DNA of 64,000 nucleotides from an uncultured Paracoccaceae bacterium (GCA_947498985.1 CANMMF010000005.1:310001-374000); one strand, 5' to 3'; counted from the stretch's first letter, positions 35,074 to 44,850 are shown. Notes: generated by a model not told the origin, from the sequence alone. Made by a program: numbers and translations.

Positions 35074-36732
35074 ATGATCGGGCGTAAATCCCACAGCACG
35101 GATGTGGATGAGGCCGTCAACCCACAAGGGTTTGACGACTTCGATTTGCGCCTTGGAGATGTGATGCGCGGCGAACGGGCGACGATGGGCAAGTCGCTCC
35201 TCGATGTTCAGCGGGAATTGCGCATCAAGGCGAGCTACATCGCCGCTATCGAAAATTGCGATCCATCGGCGTTCGACACGCCGGGGTTCATCGCGGGCTA
35301 TGTGCGCTCTTATGCGCGCTACCTGAACATGGATCCGGACGAGGCCTTTGCGGGCTTTTGCGCCGAAAGCGGGTTCTCCGTGGCGCATGGCATGTCGCAC
35401 AAGGCCTCGACGATCCGCAAGCCGCGCTTCGACGAGGGCGCGCTGCCGCGGGCCCGAGACCCGCTGGCCGAGCCGAACATGCCGTTTGCGCCCGCCACGG
35501 ATTCGCTGATGTCGCGGATCGAACCGGGGGCGGTCGGCTCTTCGCTGGTGCTCATCGCCCTGATTGCCGGGATCGGCTATGGCGGCTGGGCGGTGTTGCA
35601 GGAAGTGCAGCGGGTGCAGGTCTCTCCGGTGGAGCAGACGCCGACCGTTCTGAGCGAGATCGATCCGCTGGACGGCGCCGGACGCCTGGGCGACGAGACG
35701 CCGGTGGACAGCGCCGATGCCGCCGGGCTCTTCAGCCCGCCGACCAACGAGGCGTTCGACCGCCTTTACCGTCCGCAGGCGCTGGATGTGCCGGTGCTGG
35801 TGGCGCGCGATGCGCCGATCTCGACGCTGGATCCCGAGACCGTGGGCCTCTTTGCGGGCAGCGCGCGGCAGGGTCTGCCGCAGGTGCAGGACAGCAGCCT
35901 TGCCGCCGCCGCTCTGGCCGAAGGGCTGACCGGCGCACGCGACGCCGCCGATGCCGCGCCGGTGCAGCTGGCCCCGGGCAGCGGTGTGACTGTGATTGCC
36001 GCCCGCGCGGCCTGGGTGCGGGTGCAGGACGAGGAAGGCAACCAGATCTTCAGCGGCATTCTCAATGCGGGCGACACCGTGCCCGTGGCCGCCGACACCC
36101 CCGATCCGCGGATCGAGGTGGGCGAATCCGGCGCGGTCTATTTCGCGGTGAACGGCACGACCTATGGCCCGGCAGGCGCGCGCGGATCGGTCACCAGCGA
36201 CCTGTCGCTGCAGGCCGAGAGCATCACCGAGCGCTACAGCCCGGTGGAGACCGGCGCGGATCGCGATCTGACGCGGGTGCTTGCCAGCATGCAGCTTGAC
36301 GAGAGCGAGACCGCCGCGCCTCTGCGCACCGCCGCCGCGCCGCAGACGCCTCTGGTACCACAGATGCCGCAGGTGCTGGCCGATCCGGCGCCGGGTGTGA
36401 CCATCGTGGCCACGGCAGAGACATGGGTCGAGGTGACCGCCGCCTCCGGCACCAAGCTGATCGCCAAGGTCATGCAGCCCGGCGAGACCTACACCGTGCC
36501 GCAGACCGACACACCGCCGACGGTGTTTTCGGGCAATGCCGGTGGCGTCTATTTCGCGGTCGAAGGCAAGACCTTCGGCCCGTTTGGCCGCAGCGGACAG
36601 TTCGGACGCAATCTGACGCTCTCGCCCGAGGATATCGCGCAGAAGATGGCGGTTGCCGATCTGCAATCCACACCGGCGCTGGCCAAGGTTGTGGCAGAGC
36701 TCAACGCGGCGGCGCTGCAAGGCAACCAGTAG
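35074..36732 (+). CDS. RodZ-like membrane-anchored helix-turn-helix protein
   Basis: A 552-residue bitopic protein. An HTH_25/RodZ-type domain lies at residues 25-100 (LRLGDVMRGERATMGKSLLD, IKASYIAAIENCDPSAFDTP, FIAGYVRSYARYL). One membrane segment follows at about 150-170 (SSLVLIALIAGIGYGGWAVL), then a long periplasmic part. Two DUF4115-like domains (starting GVTVIAARAAWVRVQDEEG near 305 and GVTIVATAETWVEVTAASG near 443) share the sequence GxVYFAVxGxTxGP. RodZ couples MreB to elongation. The doubled C-terminal domain and the long linker are unusual compared with E. coli RodZ. It lies 128 bases after hemA and upstream of ispG. Confidence 0.82.
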   Translation: MIGRKSHSTDVDEAVNPQGFDDFDLRLGDVMRGERATMGKSLLDVQRELRIKASYIAAIENCDPSAFDTPGFIAGYVRSYARYLNMDPDEAFAGFCAESGFSVAHGMSHKASTIRKPRFDEGALPRARDPLAEPNMPFAPATDSLMSRIEPGAVGSSLVLIALIAGIGYGGWAVLQEVQRVQVSPVEQTPTVLSEIDPLDGAGRLGDETPVDSADAAGLFSPPTNEAFDRLYRPQALDVPVLVARDAPISTLDPETVGLFAGSARQGLPQVQDSSLAAAALAEGLTGARDAADAAPVQLAPGSGVTVIAARAAWVRVQDEEGNQIFSGILNAGDTVPVAADTPDPRIEVGESGAVYFAVNGTTYGPAGARGSVTSDLSLQAESITERYSPVETGADRDLTRVLASMQLDESETAAPLRTAAAPQTPLVPQMPQVLADPAPGVTIVATAETWVEVTAASGTKLIAKVMQPGETYTVPQTDTPPTVFSGNAGGVYFAVEGKTFGPFGRSGQFGRNLTLSPEDIAQKMAVADLQSTPALAKVVAELNAAALQGNQ

Positions 36733-36890
36733 CGCGGATGAGGCGGGCCGTGGCGTTCTTTGAATTGTAAGACGACCCCCCATGGTTTATCCAGAGATCC
36801 AGGCGGCTTGACCCTCCGCGCCCGGATCTTTGGTCTGTGTGGCGCCGCACCATTCGCCGCAGGCAAAGCTCGACCGACAGGACGCAGGAC

Positions 36891-38036
36891 ATGAGCCACA
36901 ATCCGATCCGCCCCTGGCGCAATATCGACCGCCGGGTGTCGCGCAAGATCATGGTCGGCAATGTGCCGGTCGGGGGGGATGCGCCGATCTCCGTGCAGAC
37001 CATGACCAACACGGTCACCACCGACATCAAAGGCACCATCGCGCAGGTCACCGCCGCGGCGGAGGCGGGCGCGGATATCGTGCGCGTCTCGGTCCCTGAC
37101 GAGGACAGCAGCCGCGCGCTGCACGAGATCGTGCGCGAAAGCCCGGTGCCGATCGTCGCCGACATCCATTTCCACTACAAGCGCGGGATCGAGGCCGCCG
37201 AGGCGGGCGCGGCCTGTCTGCGCATCAACCCCGGCAATATCGGCTCGGAAGAGCGGGTGCGCGAGGTGATCCGGGCCGCGCGCGACCACAACTGCTCGAT
37301 CCGCATCGGGGTGAACGCGGGCAGCCTTGAAAAGCACCTGCTCGAGAAATACGGCGAACCCTGCCCGGAGGCGATGGTGGAATCCGGGCTCGACCATATC
37401 AAGATCCTGCAGGACAACGACTTTCACGAGTTCAAGATCAGCTGCAAGGCCTCTGACGTGTTCCTTGCCACCGCCGCCTATCAGGCGCTGGCCGAGCAGA
37501 CCGATGCGCCGATCCATCTGGGCATCACCGAGGCAGGCGGTCTGACCACCGGCACCATCAAGAGCTCTGTCGGGCTTGGCATGCTGCTCTGGATGGGGAT
37601 CGGAGACACGATCCGCGTGTCGCTCTCGGCGGACCCTGTGGAAGAAGTGAAGGTCGGCTACGAGATCCTGAAAAGCCTCGGCCTGCGCCACCGCGGCGTC
37701 AACATCATCTCCTGCCCCAGCTGCGCGCGGCAGGGGTTCGACGTGATCAAGACGGTGGAGGCGCTGGAGGCGCGGCTCGAGCACATCAAGACACCGATGA
37801 GCCTGTCGATCATCGGCTGCGTGGTGAACGGCCCCGGAGAGGCGCTGATGACGGATGTCGGTTTCACCGGCGGCGGGGCGGGCAGCGGCATGGTCTATCT
37901 CGCGGGCAAGGCGTCGCACAAGCTCTCGAACGACGCGATGATCGACCATATCGTCGAACAGGTGGAGGCGCGGGCCGCCACGATAGAGCGCGAGACCGCT
38001 GAGGCTGAAGCCCGCGACACGCAGGCGGCCGAATAG
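36891..38036 (+). CDS. ispG: 4-hydroxy-3-methylbut-2-enyl-diphosphate synthase IspG
   Basis: A 381-residue iron-sulfur enzyme of the MEP isoprenoid pathway, converting MEcPP to HMBPP. The cluster ligands Cys275, Cys278 (ISCPSCAR) and Cys310 plus Glu317 (GCVVNGPGE) match E. coli Cys270/273/305 and Glu312. N-terminal [18 protein letters not shown] and RINPGNIG are typical of the TIM barrel. Start ATG 36891 follows GGACGCAGGAC. The last base of the TAG stop is the first base of the GTG of the next gene, so ispG and the kinase are translationally coupled, an odd functional pairing. Confidence 0.96.
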   Translation: MSHNPIRPWRNIDRRVSRKIMVGNVPVGGDAPISVQTMTNTVTTDIKGTIAQVTAAAEAGADIVRVSVPDEDSSRALHEIVRESPVPIVADIHFHYKRGIEAAEAGAACLRINPGNIGSEERVREVIRAARDHNCSIRIGVNAGSLEKHLLEKYGEPCPEAMVESGLDHIKILQDNDFHEFKISCKASDVFLATAAYQALAEQTDAPIHLGITEAGGLTTGTIKSSVGLGMLLWMGIGDTIRVSLSADPVEEVKVGYEILKSLGLRHRGVNIISCPSCARQGFDVIKTVEALEARLEHIKTPMSLSIIGCVVNGPGEALMTDVGFTGGGAGSGMVYLAGKASHKLSNDAMIDHIVEQVEARAATIERETAEAEARDTQAAE

Positions 38037-39403
38037 TGGAAGGAGGGCTGCGACACGGATTGCCGCCCGCCTCAGAGACCGGCACGGACGTGCCGCCATC
38101 CTTTGCCCCGGGCCTGACCCGGCCGGGATCGGGGCTCTACGATCTGAGCGGCGTCAAGGCGGTTGACAGCTTCGAGCATCCGGAACTGAAACTGCGCCTG
38201 CTGCTGATGGCGATCGGCACGGGCGCGCTGGCCTGGGCGTTTTCGCTGGTCTGGATCATCGCCTGGTTCGCGCTCTATGCAGCAGCGCATCTGAGCTACA
38301 TCCGCTACGTCGCGCGCCAGCCGGTGGTGGTGCCCGAGAAACAGGCGCGCCGGGTGGCGATGTTCCTGCTGGTGGATGGCGCGCTTTTCACCGCGCTTGG
38401 CATTTACTTCTGGACGATGCCGGAGCCGGTCTTCCGGCTGCTGTCGCTGCTGATGGTGATTGGCGCGATGATCGACGTGCTGAGCAACCGAAGCCGCGAC
38501 ACGCTGATGGTCTGGGTGGGGATGGTTGTGAACGTGGTCTCGCTGACCGCGCGGATCGGCTGGCTCTGGTGGGCGGATGGCGCCAGTGTCGAGACCTTTA
38601 CGGTGAGCATCTTCCTCGGCCTTGTTTGTGTCTACTTCATCAACGCCGTGCAATCGGTGCAGCGCGGCAACCGCGATCTGGCGGATCGTCAGCTGCAATT
38701 GATGGAGCAGGAAAAGCAGCGCAGCATCGACCGGCTTGCGGGCGGTTTTGCGCATGATTTCAACAATTTGCTGACCGCAGTTATGGGAAACCTCGAATTG
38801 CAGAGGCAGGTGCATTCGGATGTGGAGCGGGACGAGCTGATCACCGAGGCGCACAAGGCCGCGTTGCGCGGGGCGGAGCTGACCGAATGGCTGCTGGCGT
38901 TTTCGCACAAGGCCCGGCTGAAGCCGCGGCTGGTCTCGCCCGGTGCGCTGCTCTCGGAAGTCGACGCTGCGGTGACGCCGGAGCTCACGGCGGGCAACCG
39001 GCTCGAAATCATCGCCGAAGACGGTCTGCCCGATCTCGAGGTCGATCCGGAAAAGATGTGCCTGGTGCTGGCGGGGCTGGCGCTCAACGCCGATGACGCG
39101 CTGGAAGAGCCGGGGCCGATCCGGCTCGAGGCGCATCACAGCCACGGGCGCGACGGGCTGGATGTGACCTTTGCAGTGACCGACCGGGGTTGCGGCATTC
39201 CCGAGCGCATGATCCCGATGGTGTTCGAGCCCTATTTCACCACCAAACCCAAAGGCACGGCGCATGGTCTGGGCCTGTCGATGGCCAAGGGCATCGTGGA
39301 ACAATGCGGCGGCGAGATCGAGATCACCTCGACCGAAGGCCGCGGCACCACGGTGCGGGTGCATCTGCCCGCGGCACTGCAAAGCGACATGCAAAAAACC
39401 TGA
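38036..39403 (+). CDS. Membrane sensor histidine kinase
   Basis: About 455 residues from GTG 38036, which overlaps the ispG stop; a TTG at 38060 after AAGGAGG is an alternative. Six membrane segments occupy residues 55-200 with very short loops, so there is no periplasmic sensor domain. The H-box GGFAHDFNNLLTAVMGNLEL lies near residue 240; the N-box NADDALEEPG is unusual in spacing; G1 is DRGCGIPERM; F and G2 are FEPYFTTKPKGTAHGLGLSM. No receiver domain or response-regulator gene is adjacent, so it is an orphan kinase. A 73-bp repeat starts six bases after the stop. Confidence 0.85.
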   Translation: MEGGLRHGLPPASETGTDVPPSFAPGLTRPGSGLYDLSGVKAVDSFEHPELKLRLLLMAIGTGALAWAFSLVWIIAWFALYAAAHLSYIRYVARQPVVVPEKQARRVAMFLLVDGALFTALGIYFWTMPEPVFRLLSLLMVIGAMIDVLSNRSRDTLMVWVGMVVNVVSLTARIGWLWWADGASVETFTVSIFLGLVCVYFINAVQSVQRGNRDLADRQLQLMEQEKQRSIDRLAGGFAHDFNNLLTAVMGNLELQRQVHSDVERDELITEAHKAALRGAELTEWLLAFSHKARLKPRLVSPGALLSEVDAAVTPELTAGNRLEIIAEDGLPDLEVDPEKMCLVLAGLALNADDALEEPGPIRLEAHHSHGRDGLDVTFAVTDRGCGIPERMIPMVFEPYFTTKPKGTAHGLGLSMAKGIVEQCGGEIEITSTEGRGTTVRVHLPAALQSDMQKT

Positions 39404-39408
39404 ACCGC

Positions 39409-39481
39409 GTAGCGCTAACTGACATCACGGATTTCAACGCGTTTCGTGATACGCGATGTACCGGGTATTTCGTCAGGCGCT
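39409..39481 (+). repeat. 73-bp dispersed repeat, copy 1
   Basis: GTAGCGCTAACTGACATC... to ...CGTCAGGCGCT. It matches the reverse complement of 58978-59050 at about 60 of 73 positions. Both copies begin within a few bases of the stop codon of a histidine-kinase gene. It contains AACGCGTT and CGCGT-N8-ACGCG dyads and the run GTGATACGCGATGTA. It fills the start of the convergent gap between the kinase and the DsbA-like gene. Confidence 0.8.
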
Positions 39482-39568
39482 TTGGCCGCGAGCCGATGCG
39501 GCCGGATCAGCCCTAAGCCCAGCGCCGCGAAACGCCGCCCCGGGCAGGGCCCGGGGCGCGCGCGTGTC

Positions 39569-40552
39569 TCACATGCGTTGTTCGGCCACGATCTCGCGCA
39601 TCGCGTCGAGCGGCGCGTAGCCGCGGACCATTTCGTCGCCGAAGACAAAGGTCGGTGTGCCGGAGATCTCCATGGCCTGCGCCAGTTTCCGGGTCTCGGC
39701 GATGCGCCGGTTGACCTCTTCGCTGCCCATCTCGGCCATGATGGCGTCGATATCGAGCTCGAGCGTCTCGGCAAGGCGGCCAAGCGCCGGGGCAGAGGGC
39801 TCTCCCTCGAAGGCGATCAGCGCATCGTGGACCGCCTTGTAGGCCTCGGGCCCTTCGGCGATCAACGTCGCGATGGCAAAGCGCGAGGACACCAGAGACG
39901 CGTCGCCCAGGATCGGCAGTTCCTTGACGATCAGGCGGATATTGCCGTCGCTGGCAATCAGCTCCTCGACCTCGGGATGCGCGCGGCGGCAAAACCCGCA
40001 GCGGTAATCGAGAAACTCGACGATGGTGATGTCGCCGTCGGGATTGCCGCCGACAAAGGAAAAGCCGTCATCCAGAAGCTGGTCGCGGTTCTGGTCCACG
40101 AGCTGCTTGTCCAAGCTGACGCGCTGGTCCGCCTCGCGCTGCTCGAGCACGGCGACGGCCTCCATGATCAGCCCGGGGTTTTCGAGAATATAGGCGCGGA
40201 CCTGCGCACCGAAGGCCGCCTGCTGCTCGGGGTTGAGCGCGCCGAGATCGAAATTCGCGCTGGCGGCATCGGACTGCGCCGCGTCGGCCTCGGCGACTTC
40301 AAGCACGGTCTCCTCTTCGGTGGCGTCCGCCTCGGTGGCCTCCGCGACGGCGGCTCCCTCGACGGGGGCGTCGTCGACCGCCTCGGTCTCGGCCGCTTCG
40401 GCGACGGTCACGTCCTCGACCGCCACCTCGGCCCGCAGCTCTTGCCCGGCATCAGCGGGTTTCGGATCGTCGCTCAGCGCATAAATCCCCGCCAGCGCCA
40501 CCAACAGCGCGGTGCCGCCGCCAACGACGAGGGGCAGTTTCGAATCGTCCAT
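39569..40552 (-). CDS. DsbA/DsbG-like thioredoxin-fold protein
   Basis: A 327-residue envelope protein. An N-terminal membrane anchor at residues 6-25 (LPLVVGGGTALLVALAGIYA) is followed by a strongly acidic, low-complexity Ala/Glu/Val region at 40-98, then a thioredoxin fold with CGFC at 185-188 (DYRCGFCRRAHPE) and the cis-Pro loop SGTPTFVFG. It resembles the 27-kDa outer-membrane/Com1-like DsbA group that oxidises or isomerises periplasmic disulfides. The acidic linker is longer than in most family members. A GAGG precedes ATG 40552. It is co-directional with and downstream of the M48 protease (29-base gap). Confidence 0.85.
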   Translation of the reverse strand: MDDSKLPLVVGGGTALLVALAGIYALSDDPKPADAGQELRAEVAVEDVTVAEAAETEAVDDAPVEGAAVAEATEADATEEETVLEVAEADAAQSDAASANFDLGALNPEQQAAFGAQVRAYILENPGLIMEAVAVLEQREADQRVSLDKQLVDQNRDQLLDDGFSFVGGNPDGDITIVEFLDYRCGFCRRAHPEVEELIASDGNIRLIVKELPILGDASLVSSRFAIATLIAEGPEAYKAVHDALIAFEGEPSAPALGRLAETLELDIDAIMAEMGSEEVNRRIAETRKLAQAMEISGTPTFVFGDEMVRGYAPLDAMREIVAEQRM

Positions 40553-40580
40553 CCTCAGGACCTCCCGTTTCTCAAAATTC

Positions 40581-41903
40581 TCAGCGCCGCGTCGCGCGTT
40601 TCGCTGCATCTAGCACATCCTGCGCGCGTTGCCACGGGCCCGAGCCGCGGGGCAGTTGCGCCATCGCGCGCTCCGCATGCAACTCTGCGTCCTCCATCCG
40701 CGCTCCCAGCGCGTAACGCTCCGCGGTCACAACAGACGCCATGCCCGGCTGGCCGAGCCTGGCATAGACCACCGCCAGATCGCGCAGCACACGCGCATCG
40801 GAAAAGTCGCGCCCGCGCGCCGCCTCGAGCGGTTTCAGCGCCTCGCGCGGATTGCCCGCCGCCAGCAACGCCCGGCCCAGACCGGCGAGAATCAGCGGCT
40901 CTCGCGGGGCGCGGTTGGCGGCGGCGCGGTAGACCTGCACGGCGGCGCCGAAATTGCGCGATTCCAGCAGGATCTGGCCCTTGAGCTCGAGGAAATAGGC
41001 ATCACCCTGCCGGATCGCCAGCGCGCCGTCGATGGCCCTGAGCGCCTTGGCGGTGCTCGACTGGCGATGAAAGGCCGCCGCCTGCCGCATCAGCGCGATG
41101 TCCTGGCTGGGGCTGTCCTTGGCGCGGCGCAGCGTCCAGGACGGCGCGCGCTTGAAGCCGGTGAGCTTGCCCTTGGCGCGCGCAAACCAGTAGACCGCGC
41201 CGGGTTCGGGCGGCGGCGCCTTCTGACCGGCGACCAGCCCCTGCAACGCGCGCAGACGGTCGCGGCTGAACGGATGGGTGCGCGCATAAGGATCCTGCCG
41301 GGTGACGGCGAGCACTTCCTGCCCCTTGAAGATCTCCTGCACCTCCAGCGCGCCCCTTGGGTTGATCCCGGCGCGCATCAGATAGCGCACGGAGGACAGA
41401 TCGGCAGAGCTTTCCTCGGCCCGGGTATGCGAAAAGAACAGCCGCATCGCGCTGCCCTGCGAGCCGAGCGCCACCGCGGCGGCGGCCTTGCCATTGCCGG
41501 TGCTGGCGCCCGCGACGGCGGCCAGCACGAGGCCAAGCCCGGCCGCGGTGCGCGCGGTGCGCATGTTGCCAAGCCGCCGGGTGATGTGACCGTTGGCGAT
41601 ATGGGCGGCCTCATGGGCGATCACCGCCTGCACCTGCTCGGCCGAGGACAGCTTCATCAGCAGGCCCGAGTGAATGAAGATGTGCCGGGTGTCGACGATG
41701 AACGCGTTGAGCGACCCGTCATCGATCACCAGGATCCGGATCCGCGACGGGTTGAGCCCGGCGGCGCTCAGCACCGGACGCGCCAGCTGGTGCAGCGCAT
41801 GCTCGATATCGGCATCGCGCAGCAGCGTGACCGAGGCCTGCGCCATCTGCGCGGCCATCAGCATGAGCGCCACCGCGCCGGCCATCATGCGGGACAGGAT
41901 CAT
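40581..41903 (-). CDS. Periplasmic M48 metalloprotease with TPR domain (BepA-like)
   Basis: A 440-residue protein. A signal peptide covers residues 1-23 (MILSRMMAGAVALMLMAAQM). The M48 domain carries HEAAH at 97-101 and a third-ligand region RAEESSADLSSV near 162. A membrane-like hydrophobic stretch follows at 115-135. The C-terminal 180 residues form TPR repeats (AKALRAIDGALAIRQGDAYF, AAVQVYRAAANRAPREPLIL, REALKPLEAARGRDFSDARV). This is the layout of E. coli BepA/YfgC, which maintains outer-membrane proteins such as LptD. It lies upstream of the DsbA-like gene, which suits joint envelope-protein quality control. Confidence 0.88.
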   Translation of the reverse strand: MILSRMMAGAVALMLMAAQMAQASVTLLRDADIEHALHQLARPVLSAAGLNPSRIRILVIDDGSLNAFIVDTRHIFIHSGLLMKLSSAEQVQAVIAHEAAHIANGHITRRLGNMRTARTAAGLGLVLAAVAGASTGNGKAAAAVALGSQGSAMRLFFSHTRAEESSADLSSVRYLMRAGINPRGALEVQEIFKGQEVLAVTRQDPYARTHPFSRDRLRALQGLVAGQKAPPPEPGAVYWFARAKGKLTGFKRAPSWTLRRAKDSPSQDIALMRQAAAFHRQSSTAKALRAIDGALAIRQGDAYFLELKGQILLESRNFGAAVQVYRAAANRAPREPLILAGLGRALLAAGNPREALKPLEAARGRDFSDARVLRDLAVVYARLGQPGMASVVTAERYALGARMEDAELHAERAMAQLPRGSGPWQRAQDVLDAAKRATRR

Positions 41904-42006
41904 TGCGTATCCCCTTTATCATTCGTACTCCGGCAGTCAGGGCCGCGCCGGTCAGCGGCGCGCCCCTGAGGAGCGCGCATGTCGCGGCAGAGTAGAGAGG
42001 CAGATC

Positions 42007-43152
42007 ATGCGAAATTCAAGGCGCGGCGCGGTTGATCCCTTCATCGTGATGGACGTGATGGAGGCGGCGCGGCAGGCCGAAGCGGCAGGCCGCTCGATCA
42101 TCCACATGGAAGTCGGCCAGCCCGGCACCCCGGCGCCCGCGCGTGCGCGCGACGCACTGGCCCGCGCAATGGCGCAGGACGCGCTCGGATATACCGTGGC
42201 GCTGGGGCTGCCGGCGCTGCGCGCGCGCATCGCGAAACTCTACGGGGAGTGGTACGATCTCGATCTCGACCCGGCGCGCGTGGTGGTCACGCCGGGCTCC
42301 TCGGGCGGGTTTATCCTTGCGTTCTCGGCGCTTTTCGATGCCGGTCAGACGGTCGCGATGGGCGCGCCGGGCTATCCGTCCTACCGGCAGATTCTCAAGG
42401 CGCTGGATCTCGTCCCGCTCGAGGTCGCCTCGAGCGCGGAAAACCGCCTGCAGCCGGGGCCGGAAGAGCTCGCAGCGCTCGATTTCGACGGTCTGATGGT
42501 GGCGAGCCCGGCGAATCCCACTGGCACCATGCTCGACCGCGCGGCCCTCGGCGCGCTGGTGGATCTGGCCGCCGAAAAAGACGCGGCGTTTCTGTCGGAC
42601 GAGATCTATCACGGCATCGAATACGAGCGCAAAGCCGTCTCGGCGCTGGAGCTGAGCGACGATGTCTGCGTGATCAACTCGTTTTCGAAGTATTTTTCGA
42701 TGACCGGCTGGCGGGCAGGGTGGCTGGTGCTGCCGCCGGCGCAGGTGCGCCAGGTCGAGCGGCTGGCGCAGAACATGTTCATTTGCGCGCCGCATGCCGC
42801 CCAGGTCGCGGCGCTGGCGGCGATGGATGCCGGTGAAGAGCTCGAGGCCAACATGCAGGTCTATCGCCGCAACCGCGCGCTGATGATCGAAGGTCTGCCG
42901 CGGGCGGGGTTCGACCGGTTCGCGCCGCCCGATGGTGCGTTTTACGTCTACGCCGATGTGAGCCACCTGACCGATGACAGCCGCGCCTTCGCACGCGAGA
43001 TTCTCGACGAAGCCGGTGTGGCGGTGACACCGGGGCTCGACTTCGACCCCGACCGCGGCGGCGGCACGCTGCGCTTGTCCTATGCGCGCGCCACCGATGA
43101 CATCGTCGAGGGGCTGGCGCGGCTGGAACGCTTCATGGCCCGCCGCCGCTGA
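42007..43152 (+). CDS. Class I/II PLP aminotransferase
   Basis: A 381-residue fold-type I aminotransferase. PLP Lys228 lies in NSFSKYFSMTGWRAGW; Asn170-Pro171 in VASPANPTG; Asp198 in LSDEIYHG; the carboxylate-binding arginine near the C-terminus in GGTLRLSYAR. The N-terminus IIHMEVGQPGTPAP and the motif PGYPSYRQIL fit the aspartate/tyrosine or MalY-like broad group. The substrate is not decided by sequence. Start ATG 42007 matches the family; the frame is open further upstream across the divergent protease promoter region (103 bases). Confidence 0.88.
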   Translation: MRNSRRGAVDPFIVMDVMEAARQAEAAGRSIIHMEVGQPGTPAPARARDALARAMAQDALGYTVALGLPALRARIAKLYGEWYDLDLDPARVVVTPGSSGGFILAFSALFDAGQTVAMGAPGYPSYRQILKALDLVPLEVASSAENRLQPGPEELAALDFDGLMVASPANPTGTMLDRAALGALVDLAAEKDAAFLSDEIYHGIEYERKAVSALELSDDVCVINSFSKYFSMTGWRAGWLVLPPAQVRQVERLAQNMFICAPHAAQVAALAAMDAGEELEANMQVYRRNRALMIEGLPRAGFDRFAPPDGAFYVYADVSHLTDDSRAFAREILDEAGVAVTPGLDFDPDRGGGTLRLSYARATDDIVEGLARLERFMARRR

Positions 43153-43220
43153 AAAGGCTGCACGACGCGCGCAGTCTTGCTAGAGTGGCGAAAAACGAAA
43201 ACAAACCGTGGGTGAGGCGC

Positions 43221-44432
43221 ATGAGCAGGGCGATGATCTGGGTCTTGGGGCTGTGGCTCTGCGGGCTGAGTGCAGCGGCGCAGGACAGCTCCGGGCTGGC
43301 CCGGCTGACCGCGGGGGCCATCGAGGACCGCGCCTTTGGCGGCACGGTTCTGACGCTGGAACTGTCGCAGGGCGTGCCATGGCGTGTCTTCACGCTCGAT
43401 GCGCCGCGCCGCGTCGTGCTGGATTTCCGCGAGGTCGACTGGCAGGGCGCGGACCCCGCCGCCATCGACCGGTCGGACGCCGTCACCGCCCTGCGCATGG
43501 GCGCGTTCCGGCCCGGCTGGTCGCGCATGGTGCTGGCGCTGGCAGAGCCGATGCGAATCGAGTCCGCGGGCCTTGCCGGCAACACGGAGACCGGCGCCGC
43601 GACGCTGACCCTGCAGCTGCAGGACAGCGATGCCGCGCGGTTTGCCGCCAGCGCCGGTGCCCCGCCCGGAGCGGGCTGGCACGCCACCGACGGCGCCACG
43701 CAGACCTATGTGCCGCCGGTCGAGGACGGCATGCTGCTGGTGATGCTCGATCCCGGCCATGGCGGCATCGACCCCGGCGCGGAGCGCGGCGGCATCAACG
43801 AGGCCGACCTCATGCTGCAATTTGCGCGCGAGCTGCGCGACGTGCTGCGCCGCACCGGCCAGATCGAGGTCGCGATGACCCGCGACAGCGACCATTTCGT
43901 CTCGCTCGAGGCGCGGGTGGCCGCGGCCCACGACGCCGGCGCCGACATCTTCCTGTCGCTGCATGCCGATGCCATCGAGCAGGGCACCGCCCATGGCGCC
44001 AGCGTCTACACGCTGGCCGAGGAGGCCTCCGATGCCGCCTCGGCGGCGCTTGCCGAACGGCACAATCGCGACGATTTGCTTTCGGGCGTGGATCTGTCCG
44101 GCGCCGATGACCGCGTGGCGCAGGTGCTGATGGATCTGGCGCGGCTCGACAACACGCCGCGCAGTGTCGCGCTCGCCGAACATGTGATCGGCGGCATCCG
44201 CAACGCGCTTGGCCATGTGCACAAACGCCCGATCCGCCAGGCATCGTTTTCGGTGCTGAAAGCCGCCGACATCCCGTCGGTGCTGGTCGAACTGGGGTTC
44301 CTGTCCACCGAAACCGATCTGCGGAACCTGCAGGACCCGGCCTGGCGCGCGGGCATGGCCGCGGGCATCCGCGACGGGTTGCTGTCCTGGTCCATCGAGG
44401 ACGAAGCGCTCTCCCGCCTCCGGCGCCAGTGA
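43221..44432 (+). CDS. amiC: N-acetylmuramoyl-L-alanine amidase (AMIN + Amidase_3)
   Basis: A 403-residue periplasmic amidase that cuts the bond between N-acetylmuramic acid and the stem peptide during cell separation. The start ATG 43221 (MSRAMIWVLGLWLCGLSAAA) gives a good signal peptide and has GAGG upstream; a GTG at 43185 is less likely. An AMIN domain covers about residues 30-140, and Amidase_3 about 175-395 with VMLDPGHGGIDPGAERGG, IFLSLHADAI and VLVELGFLST holding the zinc ligands and catalytic Glu. The gene precedes mrcA, a conserved cell-wall pairing. A 195-bp palindromic repeat lies between them. Confidence 0.92.
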   Translation: MSRAMIWVLGLWLCGLSAAAQDSSGLARLTAGAIEDRAFGGTVLTLELSQGVPWRVFTLDAPRRVVLDFREVDWQGADPAAIDRSDAVTALRMGAFRPGWSRMVLALAEPMRIESAGLAGNTETGAATLTLQLQDSDAARFAASAGAPPGAGWHATDGATQTYVPPVEDGMLLVMLDPGHGGIDPGAERGGINEADLMLQFARELRDVLRRTGQIEVAMTRDSDHFVSLEARVAAAHDAGADIFLSLHADAIEQGTAHGASVYTLAEEASDAASAALAERHNRDDLLSGVDLSGADDRVAQVLMDLARLDNTPRSVALAEHVIGGIRNALGHVHKRPIRQASFSVLKAADIPSVLVELGFLSTETDLRNLQDPAWRAGMAAGIRDGLLSWSIEDEALSRLRRQ

Positions 44433-44626
44433 GCCTTGCTCCGGAGCCACCCCTCGTCTGAGCCCTGACAGACAGGGCACGCGCGCCGGGACAAGAGAAA
44501 TCGCCGAGGGGCCCCATTCATGGGGAGACGGCTATTTCACTTGGCGCGGCGGGCGGGCTCTGTCAGGCATGGATCGGGCGCGGGCGTGGCTTGCGGGCCA
44601 GGCGTTTGCTCTGGTGAACCCTGAAG
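44432..44626 (-). repeat. ~200-bp imperfect-palindrome dispersed element, copy B (inverted)
   Basis: It occupies the first half of the 419-base gap between the amidase and mrcA. The centre is CCCCAT-TC-ATGGGG (44512-44525), flanked by AAATCGCCGAGGGG on the left and GAGACGGCTATTTC on the right. The left end reads GCCTTGCTCCGGAGCC and the right end TCTGGTGAACCCTGAAG, the reverse complements of the right and left ends of copies A and C. The rest of the gap (44627-44850) holds a GC-rich tract with poly-C/poly-T runs and no recognisable gene; the mrcA promoter should be here. Confidence 0.83.
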
Positions 44627-44850
44627 TTGCCTGCCACCGCCCGCCACCGGCTCCACGGCCCGAAGCAACGCGTCGCCTCGCCACTTGCGGAATAAATGGG
44701 CGCGGTCGCGCGCAACTGGATCCCCCCGCAGCCCCGCGCGGCAGGCGCGTGATTTTTCCCCCCGCACCCCGGCGGAATCCCGCGGGTTTGTGTTTTGACG
44801 CCACTCTCTGCGGGATATATTGAAGGGGCAACACAGGCAGAGGCAAATCC

